A stretch of 64,000 bases of DNA from Maribacter vaceletii (GTDB lineage Bacteria; Bacteroidota; Bacteroidia; Flavobacteriales; Flavobacteriaceae). The translations under genes and the position numbers were made by a program. Below are positions 15,645-23,053 of this stretch, piece after piece. The stretch is from positions 1,302,001 to 1,366,000 of the forward strand of contig NZ_RBIQ01000007.1 in assembly GCF_003634105.1 (NCBI RefSeq), written 5' to 3'. Each line of letters opens with the position of its first letter. Within the stretch, counting starts at the first letter, position 1. The notes beneath the pieces are model-generated. The model saw only the letters and a program-made list of their open reading frames with translations. It did not search any database and had not been told where the DNA came from.

Positions 15645-17894
15645 ATGCCCAAGTTACTAATAACAATAGCAGCAATATTATTTACTATTTTTGTAAATGC
15701 GCAGAATTTAGCAGTACAAAAAGATGTAAAAGTAGGCCTGGTTTTAAGTGGTGGTGGAGCAAAAGGAATGGCTCATATTGGCGCATTAAAAATTATTGAA
15801 GAAGCAGGAGTACATGTAGATTATGTAAGTGGCACAAGTATGGGAGCAATTGTTGGTGCATTATATGCTTCTGGTTATTCTGCTACGGAGTTAGACTCTA
15901 TTTTTAGAAATATAGATTTTGGAGGTTTTATTCAAGATAATTTACCAAGAAGTGCAAAAACATTTTATGAAAAAGAGGATTCTGAACGTTATATTTTAAC
16001 ATTACCATTTAATAAATTTAAGATATCAGTTCCTGCTGCATATTCTGGAGGACAAAATATTTATAATGAGTTGGTGCGCTTATTGTACCATGTAAAAGAT
16101 ATTAATGATTTTAAAAAATTACCAAAACCATTTGTATGTATTGCAACCAATGTAGAAACGGGAGAAGAGGTAATTTTAGATAAAGGTTACTTGCCTGAAG
16201 CAATAATGGCTAGCGGTACACTCCCTTCCCTTTTTGAGCCAACAAGAATAGGAGACAAAACCCTAATAGACGGGGGTATTGTAAATAACTACCCTATAGA
16301 TCAAGTAAAAAAGTTAGGGGCAGATGTTGTTATAGGAGTAGATGTACAACATGGTTTATCTAGCAGAGAAGAACTTTTGTCTGCAACAGAAATTTTATCT
16401 CAAATAAATAATTTTAGAGTAGCTACAGATATGGAAAAAAAATCTGAAGAGACTACTATCTATATTAAACCAAAAATTGGAGAATATTCCGTTTTAGATT
16501 TTAATGAAGGAGAAGCCATTATTAAAACAGGGGAAACTGCTGCAATTCAAAAATATTCTGAATTAAAAACCGTAGCATTTAATCAAAATCATATTAAAAA
16601 ACCTATTACAAAAACAACAGTAAAGGATACTTTGATAATTAGCCGACTAATTATAGATGGGAATAATAATTACTCAAGAGGCTATGTAAAAGGAAAACTA
16701 AGGTTTTCTATGGGAAAAGAAATTACGTTTTTAGACTTGCAAAAAGGAATTTTAAATTTATCGGCTACAGGAAACTTCCACACTAATAGATATAAACTTT
16801 TAGAAAATGGCATTGGAGAAGACCTTATTTTAAATTTAGAAGAAAAGAAAACTAAAGCCTTTATTCGTTTAGGAGCTCATTATGACGATCTGTATAAAAG
16901 TGCAGCAATAATTAACCTTACAAGAAAAAATTTTTTAACAAGAGATGATGTTGCTTCTTTTGATTTTATTTTAGGAGACAATGTGCGTTATAATATGCAG
17001 TATTATATAGATAAAGGTAGCTATTGGAGTTTTGGAGTTACCTCTAGGTTTAATGCTTTTGAAGAAGAAATAGATTTTAGCATAATAAATGAAAATTATG
17101 ATATTCCAGGTATAGCTAATGTTAATAGGATTAATTTAGATGTAACAGATTTAACAAACCAAATATATGTACAAACGGTTTTAAAAGACGAATTAGCATT
17201 TACATTAGGAGTAGAGCATAAATTTATAAAATATAGCTCTAGAACTCTAGCAAGTATAGATAGTACTGCAAGTTCTAAAGATAGAAGAACCTTTTTTGAA
17301 AAAAGCACTTTTTTAAGTGCCTATAGCCAATTAACGTATGATACTTATGACAATAAATATTTCCCAAAAAAAGGGGTGTATTTTAATGGCGATTTTCATT
17401 TTTACCCTTGGTCGTCTGATTATAATAACAATTTTAAAGAATTTTCAATATCTAAAGCAAAAATAGGAGTGGCTATTCCTATAACTAAAAACCTAGCCCT
17501 AAATATAGAAACAGAAGGAGGTTTTAAACTAGGAACATCTAAAGTATCTACTTTCGATTTTGTTTTAGGAGGTTTTGGAGCTAGTACTATTAATAATTTT
17601 ACTCCTTTTATTGGGTATGATTTTTTAAGCTTGCCAGGCAATAGTTTTGTAAAAGCTTATGCAAAATTAGATTATGAATTTGCGGCTAAAAATCATTTTA
17701 TGTTTGCATGTAATTATTCTAATATAGAGGATGATATTTTTAGGACAGGAGAATGGTTTACCGCGCCAAATTTTTCTGGCTATGGAATAGGATATGGTTT
17801 AGATTCTTTTGTAGGCCCTATTCAATTAATGTATTCTTGGTCTCCAGAAGTAAAAAAAAGTAATCTGTTTATAAGTGTAGGATACTGGTTTTAG
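15645..17894 (+). CDS. Patatin-like phospholipase fused to an Omp85-type barrel
   Basis: A 749-residue two-part protein with a signal peptide (ending FVNAQ). The N-terminal patatin domain (about 28-280) has the oxyanion-hole GGGAKG (36-41), nucleophile GTSMG with Ser65 and the catalytic Asp209 in DGG. A POTRA-like segment follows (about 325-400, LIIDGNNNYSRGYVKGKLRF), then an Omp85/surface-antigen beta-barrel to the C-terminus, ending SVGYWF. This resembles PlpD-type (type Vd) autotransporters, which expose or release a lipase through their own barrel. In Bacteroidota the patatin may instead stay periplasmic and act on outer-membrane phospholipid; sequence cannot decide. Confidence 0.93.
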   Translation: MPKLLITIAAILFTIFVNAQNLAVQKDVKVGLVLSGGGAKGMAHIGALKIIEEAGVHVDYVSGTSMGAIVGALYASGYSATELDSIFRNIDFGGFIQDNLPRSAKTFYEKEDSERYILTLPFNKFKISVPAAYSGGQNIYNELVRLLYHVKDINDFKKLPKPFVCIATNVETGEEVILDKGYLPEAIMASGTLPSLFEPTRIGDKTLIDGGIVNNYPIDQVKKLGADVVIGVDVQHGLSSREELLSATEILSQINNFRVATDMEKKSEETTIYIKPKIGEYSVLDFNEGEAIIKTGETAAIQKYSELKTVAFNQNHIKKPITKTTVKDTLIISRLIIDGNNNYSRGYVKGKLRFSMGKEITFLDLQKGILNLSATGNFHTNRYKLLENGIGEDLILNLEEKKTKAFIRLGAHYDDLYKSAAIINLTRKNFLTRDDVASFDFILGDNVRYNMQYYIDKGSYWSFGVTSRFNAFEEEIDFSIINENYDIPGIANVNRINLDVTDLTNQIYVQTVLKDELAFTLGVEHKFIKYSSRTLASIDSTASSKDRRTFFEKSTFLSAYSQLTYDTYDNKYFPKKGVYFNGDFHFYPWSSDYNNNFKEFSISKAKIGVAIPITKNLALNIETEGGFKLGTSKVSTFDFVLGGFGASTINNFTPFIGYDFLSLPGNSFVKAYAKLDYEFAAKNHFMFACNYSNIEDDIFRTGEWFTAPNFSGYGIGYGLDSFVGPIQLMYSWSPEVKKSNLFISVGYWF

Positions 17895-17979
17895 GAGCCT
17901 CTTTTCTTAAAAAAAATATAAAATTATAGGCTAAATACCAATAAGTGTTAATGTAATAGTTAAAGTAAGTTAAAGCTTG

Positions 17980-18009
17980 TTGTTGTAAAAGTAGTATACA
18001 CTACATTTG
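17980..18009 (+). promoter_or_regulatory. Flavobacterial promoter of the candidate small RNA
   Basis: Overlapping TTG triplets (17980-17982, 17983-17985) precede TACATTTG (18002-18009) by 19 or 16 bases. This is one of the best TTG...TAnnTTTG matches in the window. No ATG-initiated ORF follows before the terminator at 18086-18117. Confidence 0.65.
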
Positions 18010-18014
18010 TATAA

Positions 18015-18117
18015 CATAAGGGGTGGTTCCCTTATAACTTTAAGTATTGGTTTTTCATAATTTAAAGTTTGGTTGGTTATTTAGGAAAAGCCCAGTTTTA
18101 AAACTGGGCTTTTTTTA
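18015..18117 (+). ncRNA. Candidate small RNA, about 100 nt, three hairpins
   Basis: The unit lies between a consensus promoter (TACATTTG ending 18009) and a strong intrinsic terminator, with no ATG in between. The predicted transcript starts with hairpin ATAAGGG/CCCTTAT (18016-18035) with loop GTGGTT. A second stem, ACTTTAA/TTAAAGT (18037-18043 with 18062-18068), has a U-rich loop, and the terminator hairpin follows. Unpaired parts repeat GGTT, including TTGGTTGGTT at 18069-18078. It is independent of the upstream patatin gene and is followed by a separate operon. Alternatives are a 5' leader of the DUF3108 operon with attenuation. I cannot assign it to a known RNA family. Confidence 0.6.
18086..18117 (+). 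terminator. Strong terminator ending the candidate small RNA
   Basis: AAAAGCCCAGTTT and AAACTGGGCTTTT form a perfect stem running into seven T residues. It stands 190 bases after the patatin gene and 100 bases before the DUF3108 gene. Confidence 0.88.
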
Positions 18118-18153
18118 TACAATACTTTGGAACAAATTTTGTTTAAGATATTG

Positions 18154-18188
18154 TTACTAACACACATTTAGTATTACTAATTAGTAAT
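18154..18188 (+). promoter_or_regulatory. Palindromic operator candidate before the DUF3108 operon
   Basis: ATTACTAATTAGTAAT at 18173-18188 is a perfect 16-base palindrome. An extra half-site, TTACTAA, lies at 18154-18160, 20 bases upstream and so on the same helix face. The palindrome ends 26 bases before the ATG of the DUF3108 gene, where a repressor or activator would act. Confidence 0.4.
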
Positions 18189-18214
18189 TTTAATGTTTTA
18201 AACAACTATAGGTT

Positions 18215-18994
18215 ATGAAAAAAATTATATTCTTATTTTTCTTATTCATAAGTTTATTTAGTAACGCACAAAATCAAAAATCTTCATTTAAATCAGGAGA
18301 GTGGCTTAAATTTCGTATGCATTATGGTTTTTTAAATGCTAGTTATGCCACCTTACAAGTTAAAAATAGTACCATAAATAATAAACCAGTATACCATGTT
18401 GTAGCGCATGGAGAAACTACAGGTTTTGCAAGTGTATTTTTTAAAGTAGATGATACATATGAGAGTTATTTTGATAAAAAAGATGGAAAGCCATACCGTT
18501 TTGTTCGCAAAATTAATGAAGGAGGTTATAAGAAAGATGTTGAGATAAATTTTGATTATAAGAAAGATAAGGCATTATTAAACGATAAAAAGAACAAGAA
18601 AAAGCTTAATTTTGACCTTCAAGATAGTATACAAGATTTAATATCTGCTTTTTATTACCTTAGAAACAATTACAATGTTCAAGATTTAGTAAAAGGAGAA
18701 GCAATTACATTAAAAATGTTGTTTGATGATGATGGCGTTTTTAATTTTAAATTAAAGTATCTTGGAAAAGAAGTGGTTAAGACAAAATACGGAAAGGTAG
18801 AGTGCCTTAAATTTAGACCTTTAGTTCAATCAGGAAGAATATTTAAAGAGCAAGAAAGTTTATCTCTTTGGGTGTCTAATGATGATAATAGAATACCAAT
18901 AAGAATAAAAGCAGACATAGCGGTTGGTTCTATAAAGGCAGATTTAGATGGGTATAATGGTCTTAAACATCAGTTTAAAATTATAATGGACTAA
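18215..18994 (+). CDS. DUF3108 domain-containing periplasmic protein
   Basis: A 259-residue protein with signal peptide (ending SLFSNAQ) and the DUF3108 fold over most of its length: FKSGEWLKFRMHYGFLNASY near the start and KYGKVECLKFRPLVQSG near residue 195, ending in a beta-rich segment. DUF3108 proteins are periplasmic beta-barrel-like proteins in Gram-negative bacteria whose role is not established. It heads a tight rightward run with tryptophan dioxygenase-like (7-base gap), M23 peptidase and pgi genes. Confidence 0.88.
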   Translation: MKKIIFLFFLFISLFSNAQNQKSSFKSGEWLKFRMHYGFLNASYATLQVKNSTINNKPVYHVVAHGETTGFASVFFKVDDTYESYFDKKDGKPYRFVRKINEGGYKKDVEINFDYKKDKALLNDKKNKKKLNFDLQDSIQDLISAFYYLRNNYNVQDLVKGEAITLKMLFDDDGVFNFKLKYLGKEVVKTKYGKVECLKFRPLVQSGRIFKEQESLSLWVSNDDNRIPIRIKADIAVGSIKADLDGYNGLKHQFKIIMD

Positions 18995-19001
18995 CTTACT
19001 A

Positions 19002-19970
19002 ATGGAGAATAACGAGCAGATAGAGTCTCAAATAAAAAAACTACAAGAAAAATATAAAGATTCTGGCCAAGATCTTAGCGCTTATTTAGATGGTTTGCTC
19101 TACCAACGCTACTTAACTTATTGGGATTATATACATTTAGATACACTTTTAAGCTTACAGGTTCCCAAAACATATTTCCCTGATGAAGAGATTTTTATAA
19201 TGTACCATCAGATTACCGAACTATACTTTAAATTAATATTACACGAACAGAAACAATTGGTGGACGATAAGTCTCTAAGCGTTTCTTTTTTTATTGATAA
19301 GGCTAATAGAATAAATAATTACTATAAAGCTTTAATATCCTCCTTTAGTATCATGATTAAAGGAATGGAAAGAGAGCAATTTTTAAAATACAGAATGGCA
19401 TTATTGCCAGCTAGTGGCTTTCAATCTGCACAATATAGGATGATAGAACTTTATGCAACTCCAATGCATAATTTAGTGCACCATACACAAAGAGAGCTTT
19501 TTTCTTCAGAAAATACTATAGAAGAATTGTATGAAACTATATATTGGAAAAAAGGAGCAATAGACAAAGAAACGGGAGAAAAAACATTAACCTTAAAACA
19601 GTTTGAGTATAGGTATACGCCACGTTTAATAAGAATAGCAAAGCAAGTTCATAACAGTACTATTTATGATAAATACTTGCAACTTTCTAAAGAAGATCAA
19701 AACAATAAAGAACTAGTTAAAGCGTTAAAAAAGTTAGACTTAAATGCAAATGTAAATTGGCCACTAATGCATATGGGTTCTGCACATAGGTATTTACATA
19801 AGGAGAAAGAAGCCATAGATGCAACTGGAGGAACAAATTGGAAAAAATATTTACCACCAAGTTTTCAAAAAGTAATATTTTTTCCAGAAATATATACAAA
19901 ACAAGAAATAACAGATTGGGGAAAAGAATGGGTAAACCATATTTTTAATCCAGATAATAACAAAGAGTAA
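19002..19970 (+). CDS. Tryptophan 2,3-dioxygenase family protein
   Basis: A 322-residue all-helical heme protein. MYHQITELYFKLILHE around residues 67-82 matches the TDO distal-pocket motif, with His69 as the distal His. WPLMHMGSAHRYLH aligns with the proximal heme-His region, making His257 the likely iron ligand. The loop that in typical TDO reads GTGGSSGYQYL is here ATGGTNWKKYL, and the protein is longer than bacterial TDO (about 280). The canonical reaction opens the indole ring to N-formylkynurenine, but the altered loop suggests possible different specificity. No kynurenine-pathway gene lies nearby; its neighbours are envelope proteins and pgi. Confidence 0.85.
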   Translation: MENNEQIESQIKKLQEKYKDSGQDLSAYLDGLLYQRYLTYWDYIHLDTLLSLQVPKTYFPDEEIFIMYHQITELYFKLILHEQKQLVDDKSLSVSFFIDKANRINNYYKALISSFSIMIKGMEREQFLKYRMALLPASGFQSAQYRMIELYATPMHNLVHHTQRELFSSENTIEELYETIYWKKGAIDKETGEKTLTLKQFEYRYTPRLIRIAKQVHNSTIYDKYLQLSKEDQNNKELVKALKKLDLNANVNWPLMHMGSAHRYLHKEKEAIDATGGTNWKKYLPPSFQKVIFFPEIYTKQEITDWGKEWVNHIFNPDNNKE

Positions 19971-19972
19971 TA

Positions 19973-21241
19973 ATGCATAAATATTGGGGCACAATAATAG
20001 CATTGGTTTTACTGTCTGCTTGTAAAAACAATGAAACAAAAAAAACTACTGCTGAGGTACAAAAACCTAAGCAAGAAGAAAAGGTAATTACAAAACAATA
20101 CGGCTTTAATTTAGATAATTTTAAAGTACATAAAGACACGGTTAAAAATGGAGATAGCTTTGGAGAGTTAATGCTTCAAAACCACGTAGAATATCCTAAA
20201 ATCGCAAAAATTTCAGAGGATTATAAAGACACTTTTGATGTTCGTAAAATAAGAGTAGGAAAACCTTATATAATATTAAAAGCAAAAGATACTACAGAAA
20301 CTGCACAAGTTTTTATTTATGAAAATGATGCTATAAATTATACTGTAGTAGATTTAAGAGATAGTGTAACCGCATATAAGAATAAAAAAGAGGTAAAATA
20401 TGTAGAAAGAGAAGCTTCTGGCGTAATAGAAACTTCTTTATCCGAAGCAATTTTAGATCAAGGAATAGATTATAATGTAACAAACAATTTATCAGAAGTT
20501 TATGCGTGGACAATAGACTTTTTTAGACTTCAAAAGGGAGATAAATTCAAGGTAATATATAAAGAAAAGTATATTAACGATTCTATTTATGCAGGAGCTG
20601 GACCAATAGAATCTGCTTTTTTTGAGCATAATGGCAAACCAATTTATGCGTTTGCTTATGAAAATGATTCTTTGAAAAATATTGTAGATTATTTTGATGA
20701 AAATGCAAATAACCTAAGAAGAACTTTTTTAAGAGCCCCAGTAAAATTTAGTCGCATATCTTCAAGATATAATTTAAAAAGAAGAATAAAATATTACGGG
20801 TACAAACTAAGACCGCATAAAGGAACAGATTATGCTGCAGCAATAGGAACACCAATTATTGCTACAGCAGACGGTACTGTTACAGAATCTACCAGAAGAG
20901 GAGGTAATGGTAAATATGTTAAAATAAGGCATAATGGTACTTATTCTACACAATATTTACACATGAAAAACCAAAATGTTAAAAAAGGGGAGTTTGTAAG
21001 GCAAGGAGATGTTATTGGATGGATTGGTATGACGGGAAATACAGGAGGACCTCATGTATGTTATCGTTTTTGGAAAAATGGAAGACAAGTAGATCCACTA
21101 AAAGAAAAATTGCCACAAGCAGAGCCGTTAGCGGAATCTTTAAGGGAAGATTATTATAATTTTATAAATCCTAAAAGAGAACAATTAGATAGTATTAATT
21201 TTCCAGAGAAAATAGAAGAAGAACTAGTAACACTTAATTAA
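19973..21241 (+). CDS. M23 family metallopeptidase lipoprotein
   Basis: Encodes 422 residues with a lipoprotein signal (ALVLLSAC). An N-terminal region with a LysM-like or OapA-type fold (about 45-230) precedes the LytM/M23 domain from about residue 265. Zinc-site motifs are RPHKGTDY (His282, Asp286), the QYLHMKN histidine, and GPHVCYRFW (His361, Cys363), where the usual HxH second His is Cys. M23 enzymes cut peptidoglycan peptide cross-links in the periplasm. It starts two bases after the TDO-like gene and is four bases from pgi, so it is clearly in the same transcript. Confidence 0.92.
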   Translation: MHKYWGTIIALVLLSACKNNETKKTTAEVQKPKQEEKVITKQYGFNLDNFKVHKDTVKNGDSFGELMLQNHVEYPKIAKISEDYKDTFDVRKIRVGKPYIILKAKDTTETAQVFIYENDAINYTVVDLRDSVTAYKNKKEVKYVEREASGVIETSLSEAILDQGIDYNVTNNLSEVYAWTIDFFRLQKGDKFKVIYKEKYINDSIYAGAGPIESAFFEHNGKPIYAFAYENDSLKNIVDYFDENANNLRRTFLRAPVKFSRISSRYNLKRRIKYYGYKLRPHKGTDYAAAIGTPIIATADGTVTESTRRGGNGKYVKIRHNGTYSTQYLHMKNQNVKKGEFVRQGDVIGWIGMTGNTGGPHVCYRFWKNGRQVDPLKEKLPQAEPLAESLREDYYNFINPKREQLDSINFPEKIEEELVTLN

Positions 21242-21245
21242 AACA

Positions 21246-22883
21246 ATGCCACTACAGAACACTAACCCAACAACAGCAAAAGCTTGGACTAAATTAGAGG
21301 AGCACTTTAGTTCTATAAAAGAAACTACTTTAAAAGATTTATTTAGAAAAGACCCTAAAAGGGCAGAAAAGTTTACTCTAAATTGGGAAGATTTTTTAGT
21401 AGATTTTTCAAAGAATAGAATCTCTAAAGAGACTATAGATTTATTAGTAGAATTGGCTAATGAATTAGAGTTAAAAGATGCAATAAATAAATACTTTACT
21501 GGAGACGTAATTAATGAGACCGAAGGTAGAGCAGTATTACATACAGCACTAAGAGCTAAAAAAGAAGATACTGTTTTAGTAAACGGAAAAAATATTATAC
21601 CAGAAGTATATGAGGTTAAGGAGCATATTAAAGAATTTACTAGCACTATAATATCTGGAGAAGCAAAAGGATATACAGGAAAATCTTTTACTGATGTTGT
21701 AAATATAGGTATTGGGGGTTCAGATTTAGGGCCTGCAATGGTAACCGAAGCTTTAAAATTTTATAAAAATCATTTAAAATTACACTTTGTTAGTAACGTA
21801 GATGGCGATCATGTACGTGAAGTGTTAAGAGATTTAAATCCAGAAACAACACTTTTTGTAATTGTATCTAAAACTTTTACAACACAAGAAACCTTGAGTA
21901 ATGCAACAACTATAAAAAAATGGTTTCTAAATCATGCAACTCAAGAAGATATAGCAAAACATTTTGCAGCCGTTTCTACAAATGCAGAAAAGATTGCTGA
22001 ATTTGGAATATCGAGTGATAACGTTTTTCCTATGTGGGATTGGGTTGGGGGCCGTTTTTCTCTTTGGAGTGCTGTAGGTTTGTCTATAGCGTTAGCAGTA
22101 GGCTATGATAATTTTGATGCTTTATTACAAGGGGCAAATGAAATGGATGAGCATTTCAAAAATGAAGATTTTGATAAAAATATACCAGTAGTTTTAGCAC
22201 TTCTTAGTGTTTGGTATAATAACTTTTATGGCGCAGAAACAGAAACAATAATACCATATACACAGTATTTAAGTAGATTTTCTGCCTATTTACAACAAGG
22301 TATAATGGAAAGTAATGGTAAAAGTGTAGATCGCAATGGTATTACAACTAAATACCAAACGGGAACAATAATTTGGGGGGAGCCTGGAACAAATTCGCAA
22401 CACGCCTTTTTTCAATTAATACACCAAGGTACTAAGTTAATACCTGCCGATTTTATAGGATTTAAAGAGTCTTTGTATGGTGAAACAGACCACCATAATA
22501 AATTAATGGCTAATTTCTTTGCGCAGACAGAAGCTTTAATGAACGGAAAAACTAAAGAACAAGTAGATTCAGAGTTAAAAGCTAAAAACGTGTCAGAAAA
22601 AGAAATGGAGAAATTATCTCCTTTCAAAGTGTTTCAAGGTAATAAACCTACAAATACACTACTAATAGATAAGCTCACCCCCAAATCTTTAGGGGCACTT
22701 ATAGCAATGTACGAGCATAAAATATTTGTACAAGGTGTAATCTGGAATATTTTTAGCTATGATCAATGGGGTGTAGAGCTAGGAAAACAACTAGCGGGAA
22801 CTATACTAAAAGATATAGAAGGTTCTGAAATTGCTAATCATGATACATCTACATTACAATTATTGCAAGAATTTAAGAAATAA
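21246..22883 (+). CDS. pgi: Glucose-6-phosphate isomerase
   Basis: A full-length 545-residue glycolytic enzyme interconverting glucose-6-phosphate and fructose-6-phosphate. Signatures include [16 protein letters not shown] near residue 150, [13 protein letters not shown], the catalytic-Glu segment [29 protein letters not shown] with the catalytic His, and [11 protein letters not shown] with the catalytic Lys near the C-terminus. It is the last gene of the DUF3108 - TDO-like - M23 run and ends at a strong terminator. Confidence 0.98.
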   Translation: MPLQNTNPTTAKAWTKLEEHFSSIKETTLKDLFRKDPKRAEKFTLNWEDFLVDFSKNRISKETIDLLVELANELELKDAINKYFTGDVINETEGRAVLHTALRAKKEDTVLVNGKNIIPEVYEVKEHIKEFTSTIISGEAKGYTGKSFTDVVNIGIGGSDLGPAMVTEALKFYKNHLKLHFVSNVDGDHVREVLRDLNPETTLFVIVSKTFTTQETLSNATTIKKWFLNHATQEDIAKHFAAVSTNAEKIAEFGISSDNVFPMWDWVGGRFSLWSAVGLSIALAVGYDNFDALLQGANEMDEHFKNEDFDKNIPVVLALLSVWYNNFYGAETETIIPYTQYLSRFSAYLQQGIMESNGKSVDRNGITTKYQTGTIIWGEPGTNSQHAFFQLIHQGTKLIPADFIGFKESLYGETDHHNKLMANFFAQTEALMNGKTKEQVDSELKAKNVSEKEMEKLSPFKVFQGNKPTNTLLIDKLTPKSLGALIAMYEHKIFVQGVIWNIFSYDQWGVELGKQLAGTILKDIEGSEIANHDTSTLQLLQEFKK

Positions 22884-22906
22884 TAGAGGGTTTTAATAGT
22901 ATTTAT

Positions 22907-22942
22907 AAAAGCTTATAACTTATGTAGTTATAAGCTTTTTTT
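22907..22942 (+). terminator. Terminator after pgi
   Basis: AAAAGCTTATAACT and AGTTATAAGCTTTT form a perfect 14-base stem around a five-base loop, followed by T residues. Confidence 0.88.
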
Positions 22943-22995
22943 ATGATAAAATTATGTTAATTTTGATGCGATTAATTTAACATTGTCTTAATGTG

Positions 22996-23021
22996 TTGTT
23001 AAAAAAAATAGAACACATTTG
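22996..23021 (+). promoter_or_regulatory. Promoter of the 23054 TonB receptor
   Basis: TTG at 22996-22998 is followed after 15 bases by CACATTTG (23014-23021), one mismatch from TAnnTTTG. A transcript starting about 23027 would barely include an ATG at 23030 but would give a normal leader for the ATG at 23054. Confidence 0.45.
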
Positions 23022-23053
23022 CACAATAAATGAAAAAACAAACAAATAGAGAA

